13,386 bases of DNA from an uncultured Rickettsiales bacterium. GTDB taxonomy: Bacteria > Pseudomonadota > Alphaproteobacteria > Rickettsiales > UBA1997. The stretch spans positions 1 to 13,386 of the forward strand of contig CAKVBE010000015.1 of assembly GCA_934725005.1 (NCBI GenBank). The letters run 5' to 3'. The notes under the pieces were generated by a model. That model was not told the origin of the DNA, did no database searches, and worked only from the letters and a program-made list of their open reading frames with translations. The first letter of the stretch is position 1. The number at the start of each line of letters is the position of its first letter. This document shows, in pieces, positions 5,095 through 12,641 of this stretch. A program made the translations under genes and the position numbers.

Positions 5095-6516
5095 ATGTCT
5101 AAAACAGCTTTGAGGATTACTAGGGAAGAAAATTTTGCTGACTGGTATCAAGAATTAATAAAAGAAGGACAACTTGCAGATATTTCTTGTGTAAGAGGAT
5201 GTATGGTAATAAAACCGTATGGTTATGCTATTTGGGAGAATATGAAGGAAGCATTTGACAAAAAAATAAAAGAATTAGGTGTACAAAATGCGTATTTTCC
5301 ATTATTGATCCCTCTAGAATTTTTAGCAAAAGAGGCAGAGCATGTTGAAGGATTTGCAAAAGAATGCGCTGTTGTTACACATCATAAATTGTCTATAAAA
5401 GATGGAAAATTACAACCGGATGGTGAATTGGAAGAACCATATGTTATAAGACCAACAAGTGAAACAATAATTGGAAACAGCTTCTCAAAATGGATAAATT
5501 CTTATAGGGATTTGCCTTTAAAAATAAATCAGTGGGCGAATGTCATGAGATGGGAAAAAAGAACAAGACTATTCCTAAGAACAAGTGAATTTTTATGGCA
5601 AGAAGGTCATACAGTTTTCGCAACAGAGAAAGAAGCAGAAGAGGATGCTAGAAAAATGTTAGAGGCATATAATTGGTTTCATAAGAATTTTTTAGCAATA
5701 TATGGTTTGAATGGTAAAAAAACAGAGGATGAAAAATTTCCAGGTGCAGTAAATACATATTCTATTGAATCTATGATGCAAGATGGAAAAGCTTTACAAC
5801 CTTGTACTAGTCATAATTTAGGACAAAATTTCGCAAAATCATCTGAAATAAAGTTCACGACAGAAAAAGGTGATATACAATATGCTTACACATCGTCTTG
5901 GGGAAGTTCCACTAGAATGATGGGTGCCCTATTTTTAAGTCATTCTGATGATGATGGTTTAGTTTTACCACCAAGTGTAGCGCCATATAAAGCTGTTATT
6001 ATACCAGTAATTCATGATGATGAAGATAAAGGTAGAATAATGCAATATTGTGAAAAATTAAAAAATGCTTTAGGTGGAAGAGTGTTGATTGATGATTCAA
6101 ATAAAAAACCACAAGATAAAAAATGGGAATGGATTAAAAAAGGTGCTCCAATAAGAATTGAACTAGGAAATAAAGAAGTCAATAGTAATAGTATTTTTTA
6201 TGTTATAAGAACTGATGTTATGAATAAAAATGTTTCTTCATTTGATGAGTTTATAAATAATTATAACAGTATTTTGCATAATATGCAAAATAATTTATTA
6301 GAAAATAATAAAAAACATTTATTTGATAATACAATCACAGTAAATAATATAAACGAAATTTCTGATATTTTTGAAAATTCTACAAAATTTGTTGCTATAG
6401 ACAAGAATTTATGGAAGAATGAAGAGTTAGAAAAAATAATGGAAAAATATTCACTATCATATAGAAATATACCATTTGAAATTGACGGAAAAGTTGTAAT
6501 TGGAAAAAGCTATTAG
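5095..6516 (+). CDS. proS: Prolyl-tRNA synthetase, archaeal/eukaryotic-like (type 3) form
   Basis: Charges tRNA-Pro with proline in the cytosol. The class IIa catalytic core is complete. The motif 1 region is at about 37-73 (MVIKPYGYAIWENMKEAF...), followed by the RPTSET signature at 119-124. Motif 2 is at 145-172, with R152, E154 and the EFLWQEGHT segment. Motif 3 is at 266-293 (SSWGSSTRMMGALF, R274). The anticodon-binding domain begins near 297 (APYKAVIIPV). There is no INS editing domain between motifs 2 and 3, and the sequence ends in Tyr, both as in the archaeal-like class. The C-terminal domain (about 410-473) has no Cys, so the zinc site found in many family members is lost. The length, 473 residues, is close to the family norm. 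The Shine-Dalgarno is poor. A hairpin overlaps the stop codon. Confidence 0.94.
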   Translation: MSKTALRITREENFADWYQELIKEGQLADISCVRGCMVIKPYGYAIWENMKEAFDKKIKELGVQNAYFPLLIPLEFLAKEAEHVEGFAKECAVVTHHKLSIKDGKLQPDGELEEPYVIRPTSETIIGNSFSKWINSYRDLPLKINQWANVMRWEKRTRLFLRTSEFLWQEGHTVFATEKEAEEDARKMLEAYNWFHKNFLAIYGLNGKKTEDEKFPGAVNTYSIESMMQDGKALQPCTSHNLGQNFAKSSEIKFTTEKGDIQYAYTSSWGSSTRMMGALFLSHSDDDGLVLPPSVAPYKAVIIPVIHDDEDKGRIMQYCEKLKNALGGRVLIDDSNKKPQDKKWEWIKKGAPIRIELGNKEVNSNSIFYVIRTDVMNKNVSSFDEFINNYNSILHNMQNNLLENNKKHLFDNTITVNNINEISDIFENSTKFVAIDKNLWKNEELEKIMEKYSLSYRNIPFEIDGKVVIGKSY

Positions 6517-6527
6517 CTTTTTCAATT
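6498..6527 (+). terminator. Possible terminator overlapping the proS stop codon
   Basis: A 9-bp perfect stem (6503-6511 with 6515-6523), extended by AATT/AATT beyond a bulged G, closes a 3-base loop. The proS TAG (6514-6516) lies at the loop edge. The T-tract is inside the right arm and not after it, so termination efficiency is uncertain. Confidence 0.45.
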
Positions 6528-6562
6528 CATTAGATATTAATTAATCTAAATTGCATTTATTC

Positions 6563-7486
6563 ATGAAAAAAAATAAGTCTGGTTTTAGTTTACTAGAGAT
6601 GTCAATTGTTGTCCTAATATCTGGAATAATAATGACGGCTATATTAAATCTGATTCCGATTGCATACAAGGCTTCGAAATTATCATTAAACAATAAAAAA
6701 ATGGAAAAGATTGAAGATGCATTCTATTCGTTTGTTGCAAAAAATAAAAGATTGCCTAAACCAGCCAACATGGAAGATAAAATGAGTACTGATATAGACA
6801 CGTTCGGATTAGAGCAAGAATCAAACAATATAAGAAAAGTAGATTCTAACGATAATTTGTATATAGGGACATTACCGGCTGTTGATTTAGGATTATCGCC
6901 GGAGTATGTTTATGATGAATTTGGAAATAAATTAGTATATGTTGTTGATGCAAACTGTACAAAATCTAGGGGACTTGTGAAATGTGATACGAATGACAGT
7001 AATTTAATAATTATGGATACTAATGGTATTAAAACAAAAAATATAGTATTTTCTATAATAGCACAAGGTTATAATAAAAAATATTCATATGCTGTTAATA
7101 GTTCAAAACAAAGCACAACAAAGTATTTTAGTAAGCTTGAGATGAGTAATTCATATGATTTTTTTAGTGGGGTAATATATAACAAGGTGTATAGTAACAA
7201 AAGTTTTGATGATACAATAATATATGGAACGAAAGACTTTATAATGAGTAAGCTTAGAATGTATGATATAGGTTGCTCAGTTGACATGAATAGTATTGAA
7301 ATAAGTAATAATATTGCTAATCATTGCAGTAGTTCAACAAGTTTTACAGAAAATGGAGAGATATTACTTAACTACAAAGAAACAATAGAATCTTCTGAAT
7401 ATGAATTTAACACAAAAAACCATGTTTGTGTTATAGAATGTGGATCTTACGGAAAGATAAATATATATTCTTATATTATTGATTAG
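6563..7486 (+). CDS. Prepilin-like protein with a type IV pilin/type II secretion N-terminus
   Basis: The N-terminus MKKNKSGFSLLEMSIVVLIS is a textbook class III signal: a short Lys-rich leader, prepilin peptidase cleavage between G7 and F8, Glu at +5, then a hydrophobic helix to about residue 33. The product would sit in the inner membrane and may join a pilus or pseudopilus. Further in are RLPKPAN at about 63-69 and LGLSPEYVYDEFGNKLVY at about 109-126, a pattern I know from prepilin-like proteins of alphaproteobacteria. Six Cys occur in close or spaced pairs (about 132/141, 238/255, 289/293), possibly disulfides. The ATG at 6563 is preferred to an upstream TTG at 6551 because it gives the short basic leader. 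No Shine-Dalgarno is visible. No pilus assembly genes are nearby, so the substrate or partner is unknown. Confidence 0.85.
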   Translation: MKKNKSGFSLLEMSIVVLISGIIMTAILNLIPIAYKASKLSLNNKKMEKIEDAFYSFVAKNKRLPKPANMEDKMSTDIDTFGLEQESNNIRKVDSNDNLYIGTLPAVDLGLSPEYVYDEFGNKLVYVVDANCTKSRGLVKCDTNDSNLIIMDTNGIKTKNIVFSIIAQGYNKKYSYAVNSSKQSTTKYFSKLEMSNSYDFFSGVIYNKVYSNKSFDDTIIYGTKDFIMSKLRMYDIGCSVDMNSIEISNNIANHCSSSTSFTENGEILLNYKETIESSEYEFNTKNHVCVIECGSYGKINIYSYIID

Positions 7487-7524
7487 AAATCTGTTGTACC
7501 TCAAATAAATTCTCATTACTGTCC

Positions 7525-7561
7525 GATTAAAATTTAATCAGATAAGACAATTCGATTTTTT
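7525..7561 (+). terminator. Weak candidate terminator after the prepilin gene
   Basis: GATTAAA and TTTAATC (7525-7531 with 7533-7539) are inverted repeats around one A, and a T-run occurs at 7556-7561. The stem is AT-rich and the T-run lies 16 bases away, so this is doubtful. Confidence 0.22.
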
Positions 7562-7813
7562 ACAACAGAATTTAACTGTTATCTTAATAGCCATGCGAGG
7601 TATTGGATTTGGAGATCTTATACCCAATATTTACAGAACTTAATTTTTATTATTCATTATGTTATATAATTTATCGATATTTGTAGATACTATGTATTGA
7701 GATCAAAGACTTAACACCTCACGAAGAATTAAATAAAAAAAATAATAGTTTATACAATTCTTAAGTACCCTATTGCCCTTTCAGGGCACTTTCCCTCAAG
7801 GAAGGAAAGGATT
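7556..7813. repeat. Dispersed intergenic repeat, copy 2 (short form)
   Basis: Homologous to 712-1037 and in the same orientation, but without the left inverted arm. Matching blocks are 7570-7591 (TTTAACTGTTATCTTAATAG), about 7624-7690 and about 7750-7813. The internal hairpin at 7599-7624 (stem GGTATTGGAT/ATCTTATACC with one mismatch and one wobble, loop TTGGAG) is the inverse of that in copy 1. The second hairpin at 7775-7787 is GCCCT-TTC-AGGGC, where copy 1 has GCCAGC-AAA-GTTGGC. The third, at 7789-7809, has loop CAAGG as in copy 1. No open frame is conserved between copies. Confidence 0.75.
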
Positions 7814-7892
7814 AGACAGCTCTTTTAATTATCTATGATAAAAATATTTATTTTTTATTAAAATTTGAGTCTATATAAATAACTTTAAATAA

Positions 7893-7922
7893 TTAAGCCA
7901 GTACTCACAGGTACTGACTTAA
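7893..7922 (-). terminator. Hairpin downstream of the pentapeptide gene, possible terminator
   Basis: An 11-of-12-bp inverted repeat (7893-7904 with 7911-7922, one C/A mismatch, 6-base loop) lies 50 bases past the stop of the minus-strand gene. The bases after it on that strand are AT-rich but not a clean T-tract. It is the only candidate terminator there. Confidence 0.4.
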
Positions 7923-7972
7923 ATTGTTCCAAAATTAGACTTGATAGTAATGGATAAATTCTAATTGGCAAT

Positions 7973-10204
7973 TTATATTAATCTTTTTTTATAGCTAAAA
8001 CTGACTTCGTATCCATTCATTTCTGAAGATGTCTTTTTTAAATCAAATTCATCGTTAATATCTTTAAGTTGAGAAAACAAATACTTGTTGAATTTAACTG
8101 TTTCTGTTTCAGGAAGTCCTTCTAGAATCTTTTTGTCAAAGTAATTTTTTAAAAATTCTCTTTTGATGGTTAGTTTTATATTTTTGTTTAATAGGTATTT
8201 AATTATCTTTTTATTTACAGTACAACCATCTAATTTATTACGTACTTCTTTGCAAGCTGTTTTAAAAATTTCTTTTTTATGAGGTGAATTATTAGTTGTA
8301 TTATTTCCAAAATCTAATATTGAACCTTTTAAACTGTTGCTATATTTAGTAGTAGTTACAATGGTTTCGTTTAATTTTGTATCAGTTAGAATTGTTCCTT
8401 CTAAGTTGGCATAGCCTAAATTATGCTCACTTAGATCAATGAGTGATAAATCTAAGTAACTTAAATCCCCTTTTTTCCTTCCAAGATAGCTTTCTCCTTC
8501 TTTTAAATTCAAAATTTTTTCAACTTGCTTTGTATCAATACCCGCACCTCTTATATTGATTATTTCATTTTTACTGTATTCGCTACTTTGTTCTAAATTT
8601 ATCAAATTAAAATTATGTAGATCACTCCTCTTCCTTCCAAGATAGCTTTCTCCTTCTTTTAAATTCAAAATTTTTTCAACTTCTTTTTTGCCAATTATGG
8701 CACCATTTATGTTTGTGCTTTCATCAAATTTTGTATTTTTATCTGCTATGATATTTTTTAAAACAGAATCGCTTAAATTGGCTCCTCTAAAATCAATTTC
8801 GCTTAGATTTAATTCTGATAAATTAAAACTATGTAAATCACCTTTACTTCTTCCAAAAAATGTTTGACCTTCTTCTAAATTCAAAATTCTTTTAACTTGG
8901 TATTCATTTATTTTTATACGTTTTAAATCCGTGTTTTCATTAAATATAGTTTTTTCATCCGTGATAACATTTGTCATGTCATTGTGAGACATAATAGAAT
9001 TACTTAAATTTGTACTGCATAAATTGATGATGTTTTTTGTACGTACTTTAAAGCAACTAGAATAAAATATTGATAAATTATGCCACTCCAGATTAAATCC
9101 GTGAAGATCTCCATTTCTTCTACCGATATAAGTTTCATCAGTTTTTAGCTTTGATATTTTTTTTATTTGATCTATATTTAATTTTATACCATTATAACCA
9201 TTTTTTCCTAATATATATGAAAATATATCTATATTTTTTTCATAAACTTCTTCTAGCTCTTCTGGTGTTAGTCCTCTAAAGTCAAGATGTACATTTTCTA
9301 TTATTTTTTTTAGTTCATCCTCTATGTGGTTTTTTATACAATTAGCTCTATAGTAATCGATAATTTTTAATAAGGCTTCTTTATTCAAACAATTTTTTAA
9401 TATTTTTTGGTATGCGGTTTCTAATTCAAAATTCATTAGATTATTAACTTTTTCGCTTGATATAATATCGCACAAATCATACTTTGTTAAATCTACATCT
9501 TTGAAGAAGAAATTTGTAAAATTAACCAGAACATGATTGTGAATTAATGATGCGTGTTCTACTATCTTACTATCTTTTTTTTGTTTATTGTATTTTTTAA
9601 CTTTTATTAGATCAAATATATCTTGTCCAATTAGACATTTATTAAAATTGATTGTTATCTTATTATATTTATCACCATAATTGTATTTAATTTTATTAAC
9701 TAGCGCTTCAATAAAAATTGTATTTATCTTACTTATATCAAAACTATTAAATTCTATATTGAGGTTTTTATTCATGTCTATTTTACTACTGATAGATTTA
9801 TATAGACTGGTGTGTTCTGCTAGAACTTCCAATTTTTTTTTGTCATTGTACATTCTATTGAGTTTTTTTACCATTTCATCATTTGATTTCATGATAAAAT
9901 TATTATTATCTACGTTCAATTTATTTACTATTGAACCAAATTTTCTAGTCAATTTGTCTAGCATTGAAGTATATTCGGCATTTTGGATAGATCCTCTTAT
10001 GAATAAATTAAACAATACATCGACCTTTTTTATTGCTGTGTTATTGTAAAATAGTAAATAATCGCGATATTGTTTTAGTACGTCTTCATCAAGTATAAAG
10101 TAAGGTACTCTTGATTTAATCCTTGGTTCACTAGTATTTAGAGAAATTAGATCCTGTGCTAAAATTTTCATGTAAAACCAATTGAAGACTGTTTTATTGT
10201 GCAT
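7973..10204 (-). CDS. Large protein with four pentapeptide-repeat modules, function unknown
   Basis: Residues 1-339 form an unrecognised, probably helical, Lys/Asn-rich domain. Residues about 340-625 hold four modules. Each begins with a segment like QVEKILNLKEGESYLGRKxG and runs into pentapeptide repeats, e.g. DLHSF NLSEL NLSEI DFRGA NLSDS at 456-480 and DLSYL DLSLI DLSEH NLGYA NLEGT at 580-604. Some end in a TKFDESTNINGA-like segment. Pentapeptide repeats fold as a right-handed quadrilateral beta-helix. The last 110 residues are basic and unrecognised. No signal peptide or membrane segment is seen. The ATG at 10204 was chosen because a TTG at 10249 lies inside the promoter; an ATG at 10171 is also possible. 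There is no Shine-Dalgarno. Modules 3 and 4 share an exact 52-bp DNA repeat. Such proteins can be effectors or DNA mimics, but nothing here shows which. Confidence 0.85.
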   Translation of the reverse strand: MHNKTVFNWFYMKILAQDLISLNTSEPRIKSRVPYFILDEDVLKQYRDYLLFYNNTAIKKVDVLFNLFIRGSIQNAEYTSMLDKLTRKFGSIVNKLNVDNNNFIMKSNDEMVKKLNRMYNDKKKLEVLAEHTSLYKSISSKIDMNKNLNIEFNSFDISKINTIFIEALVNKIKYNYGDKYNKITINFNKCLIGQDIFDLIKVKKYNKQKKDSKIVEHASLIHNHVLVNFTNFFFKDVDLTKYDLCDIISSEKVNNLMNFELETAYQKILKNCLNKEALLKIIDYYRANCIKNHIEDELKKIIENVHLDFRGLTPEELEEVYEKNIDIFSYILGKNGYNGIKLNIDQIKKISKLKTDETYIGRRNGDLHGFNLEWHNLSIFYSSCFKVRTKNIINLCSTNLSNSIMSHNDMTNVITDEKTIFNENTDLKRIKINEYQVKRILNLEEGQTFFGRSKGDLHSFNLSELNLSEIDFRGANLSDSVLKNIIADKNTKFDESTNINGAIIGKKEVEKILNLKEGESYLGRKRSDLHNFNLINLEQSSEYSKNEIINIRGAGIDTKQVEKILNLKEGESYLGRKKGDLSYLDLSLIDLSEHNLGYANLEGTILTDTKLNETIVTTTKYSNSLKGSILDFGNNTTNNSPHKKEIFKTACKEVRNKLDGCTVNKKIIKYLLNKNIKLTIKREFLKNYFDKKILEGLPETETVKFNKYLFSQLKDINDEFDLKKTSSEMNGYEVSFSYKKRLI
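8475..8526 (-). repeat. 52-bp exact direct repeat, unit 1 (within the pentapeptide gene)
   Basis: Identical base for base to 8631-8682. It encodes the KVEKILNLKEGESYLGRK-type segment of module 4. The offset is 156 bp, exactly 52 codons, so unequal exchange would keep the frame. Confidence 0.9.
8631..8682 (-). repeat. 52-bp exact direct repeat, unit 2 (within the pentapeptide gene)
   Basis: Identical to 8475-8526 and encodes the same segment in module 3. Module 2 has a diverged form near 8845-8900. Confidence 0.9.
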
Positions 10205-10237
10205 AATAATCTGATTGTTGCCATAAATAATGGCATA

Positions 10238-10265
10238 ATTATAATGCAAAATTATGATATGTCAA
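10238..10265 (-). promoter_or_regulatory. Perfect consensus sigma-70 promoter of the pentapeptide gene
   Basis: On the minus strand TTGACA (10265-10260) and TATAAT (10243-10238) are separated by 16 bases. Transcription should start near 10231, which excludes the in-frame TTG at 10249 as start codon and leaves 26-60 bases of leader to the ATGs at 10204 or 10171. Confidence 0.8.
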
Positions 10266-10458
10266 TATGCGGTAATTATTGTTGATAAAATCGTAATTTA
10301 TATAGTCAAATTTAAGTTTTAAATAGAATTTAAATAGTAACTCAAGGTTATTTATCGAATAAATATTATGAATATCAGCTTACATAATGGTATTATAGCA
10401 TTATTGATAAGTAGTTTATTAAAATATTAATTTTTTTATGTAAACATTTATTTTTTAA

Positions 10459-10486
10459 TTGAAAATGATTATAATTATGCTAATAT
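10459..10486 (+). promoter_or_regulatory. Probable promoter of the 686-residue orphan gene
   Basis: TTGAAA (10459-10464) and TAATAT (10481-10486) have a 16-base spacer, giving a start near 10493. A TATAAT at 10470-10475 is an alternative with a poorer -35. Confidence 0.4.
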
Positions 10487-10517
10487 TAGTATATTAACAT
10501 TTTTAAAACTAATATTA
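10480..10517. promoter_or_regulatory. Repeated CTAATATTA motif, possible operator
   Basis: CTAATATTAG at 10480-10489 is a perfect 10-base palindrome over the predicted -10. Nine of its bases recur at 10509-10517, just before the ATG at 10520. The spacing of 29 bases brackets the predicted transcription start. AT-rich chance matches are possible. Confidence 0.3.
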
Positions 10518-10519
10518 CG

Positions 10520-12580
10520 ATGATACAACGTGTAGAAACTATTGCAAAGTTTATATATTACTTAATTGGTGATATTTATGTAGCTGGAATTGTGCTTAAT
10601 AGTGACAATTTAAAAAAGTTTTTATTGGATGGTAAAAAACAATTTTCAGTAGAAGAATTTATTAAAAAAACTTATGACAATAACACAGAGACTAAATTAA
10701 GTGATATATTGGATTTAGTTAAAAGTGATAAAAAACTTGAAGAAAGACTAAAAATCATTTGTCTATTTCTAAAAGTATCATGTTTTGAGGATTATGAGTT
10801 TACTAAAGAAGATATTTTAATGTTAAATGCTAGTGTATTTAATAAAGACGATAATGATAGTTTAAAATACTTATTTGGTCGTATGTATGCAATTTTTGCC
10901 GGATTAAAAATGGACGACAATTATGTGTTTGATAGTATCTATGGTTTTATTGTAAGAATGAATACTGTGTATGAAAATGTTATAGGTGATGATTTTACTG
11001 AGCTTGCTTATTTTATAGGTAAACAACAAGAATCCAGTGCTTTTAAATTAGATATGTATTCTAAAAATCGAATGAGAGCGATGGAAGAATTGGAAGATTT
11101 AAATAATGAAATTAATAAAAATTCAATAAAAGATCATGATTTGTTGTTAAATACAATATTTGAAATTCATTCAAAATATTCTTCCTCATATTTTATAGAT
11201 AGCAAAAAATGTAATTTACCAATATTTTATTACAAAGACACTGATAATGGCAATAATTATAATTATGTTTTAAACAATTTTGAATTCGATCGTTTTTGTA
11301 ATGGTAATAACGAAGGCAGAAAAGGATCAAATTTTTTTGTTGCACTTGATAATTTAATTAACAAAAGTGCTACATATAGTAGTCATGATATAGAAGTACT
11401 AAAAGATTTTATATTTTTATCTTTAAAAAAGTTAGACAATAATAATTATCCTACTAAGCATTGTTTGTCAATTGTTTTTTATAAAAAAGAGGCATTGGAA
11501 GACCTAAAGAAGTTATGTGAAATTTTTCCAGGTGATGAAAAATTTATTGATGAAGTTATAAAAAATGTTAATAAAAGGTTTGAAGAATATAAAAATAATA
11601 AATTTATTTTATCTATAAAAAATGCTTTTGGAAATGATGATAAAAAATTTATGGCGTTTTGTAGATGTAAACATGGTTATTATTTAAATGATTTAGTTCA
11701 AAAGTTTGAAAAAGATAATGAGTTTAAAAGTGTAGATGAGTGTACCGAGGTACTTTTAAAGGATTATATTTTATCATATATGAGTGAATATGATATTAAT
11801 TTTCAAAATATGACTAGTGACAATGTACTTAAAGCTAAAATAAATAGGTCCGCGATTTTTATAGATAATTTTGATAAAAATTTAATTTTTAATATAAGAA
11901 ATAATAGGGTCAGCAACTTTGAAGTTTTTAGAAAAAATGCGCCAGATTTGATTGAATTAGAAGAAACATTGGAAAAGATACTCAATCAAGAAACTATTGG
12001 TAAGGAAAGAGCCAAAAATGTTCTGAAAGAATTGAAAAAACCAAAAAAAAGTGAAAGTCATGATTTTTACTATATTAAAGCCAAAGTTAAATCTGCTACT
12101 AAAATTGAGAAGCCGATATTTTTTAATGATTTGCCAAAAAAATACTTAAATGGTGAAGGCTATGAAAAAGATAATTTAATAGATGCTAAAATATTTAATG
12201 AAAAAATAAAAAAAGATATGAGAACTTTTTCTATTAGAATAGATAAACCAGAAATAACATTTAATATATCGATCCCAAAAGACTATGATTTGTTTAAGTT
12301 CTGGGAAATAGCCAATGAATTCAATTTATTTGAGGCAGCTGTGGTAGCCAATAAGGATAAAAAAGACATTTTAAATGATGATTTGTTCTCCATATGTGGT
12401 ATCTTGGATAAAAATAAACTAACAATAAACGATTCTTCTAAAAAATTGCTTAGTGAGGTGAATACTACTATTGTGAATAGCATAGAAAAATATTTATCAC
12501 TATGCAGTTTGAATAAGTTGAAAGAATGTAATAATGATCTTTCAAAACAAGGACTTAATAAAAATGTGAATCAAATTTAA
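10520..12580 (+). CDS. Large orphan protein, 686 residues, function unknown
   Basis: I do not recognise this protein. It is Lys/Asn/Asp-rich and looks soluble and largely helical. A modest hydrophobic stretch near the N-terminus (about 11-26, FIYYLIGDIYVAGIVL) is broken by an Asp and is short for a membrane span. Noticeable features are a Cys pair in FCRCKHGYYL at 380-389, charged helical segments at about 183-205 and 475-512 (coiled-coil-like, Glu/Lys-rich), and a C-terminal part (about 565-625) with FSIRIDKPEITFNISIPKDY that looks like beta strands. No Walker, nuclease, protease or kinase motif was found. The ATG at 10520 has no Shine-Dalgarno. It diverges from the pentapeptide gene across a 315-bp gap between the two start codons (10204 and 10520), and it converges on mlaF. 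Confidence 0.85.
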   Translation: MIQRVETIAKFIYYLIGDIYVAGIVLNSDNLKKFLLDGKKQFSVEEFIKKTYDNNTETKLSDILDLVKSDKKLEERLKIICLFLKVSCFEDYEFTKEDILMLNASVFNKDDNDSLKYLFGRMYAIFAGLKMDDNYVFDSIYGFIVRMNTVYENVIGDDFTELAYFIGKQQESSAFKLDMYSKNRMRAMEELEDLNNEINKNSIKDHDLLLNTIFEIHSKYSSSYFIDSKKCNLPIFYYKDTDNGNNYNYVLNNFEFDRFCNGNNEGRKGSNFFVALDNLINKSATYSSHDIEVLKDFIFLSLKKLDNNNYPTKHCLSIVFYKKEALEDLKKLCEIFPGDEKFIDEVIKNVNKRFEEYKNNKFILSIKNAFGNDDKKFMAFCRCKHGYYLNDLVQKFEKDNEFKSVDECTEVLLKDYILSYMSEYDINFQNMTSDNVLKAKINRSAIFIDNFDKNLIFNIRNNRVSNFEVFRKNAPDLIELEETLEKILNQETIGKERAKNVLKELKKPKKSESHDFYYIKAKVKSATKIEKPIFFNDLPKKYLNGEGYEKDNLIDAKIFNEKIKKDMRTFSIRIDKPEITFNISIPKDYDLFKFWEIANEFNLFEAAVVANKDKKDILNDDLFSICGILDKNKLTINDSSKKLLSEVNTTIVNSIEKYLSLCSLNKLKECNNDLSKQGLNKNVNQI

Positions 12581-12615
12581 TCATGGTGTTTTTACTTGAT
12601 ATATGTTTGGTAATT

Positions 12616-12634
12616 TTGGGTCAAAAAGACCCAA
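12616..12634. terminator. Hairpin between convergent genes, possible shared terminator
   Basis: TTGGGTC (12616-12622) and GACCCAA (12628-12634) form a perfect 7-bp stem around five A. It lies between the stops of the 686-residue gene (12580) and the MlaF-like gene (12642). No good T-tract follows on either strand, so strength is uncertain. Confidence 0.5.
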
Positions 12635-12641
12635 GATTAGA

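Noticed and set aside
7069..7287. Minus-strand open frame within the prepilin gene
   Set aside because: It is opposite a convincing coding frame and has no Shine-Dalgarno or recognisable protein features.
7775..7809. Possible CRISPR-like repeat/spacer pattern in the repeat arms
   Set aside because: There are only single hairpins per arm, no regular spacing and no cas genes.
9681..10049. 122-codon plus-strand frame opposite the pentapeptide gene
   Set aside because: It is a Leu/Ile/Phe-rich reverse shadow of a Lys/Asn-rich domain. It looks membrane-like only because of base composition.
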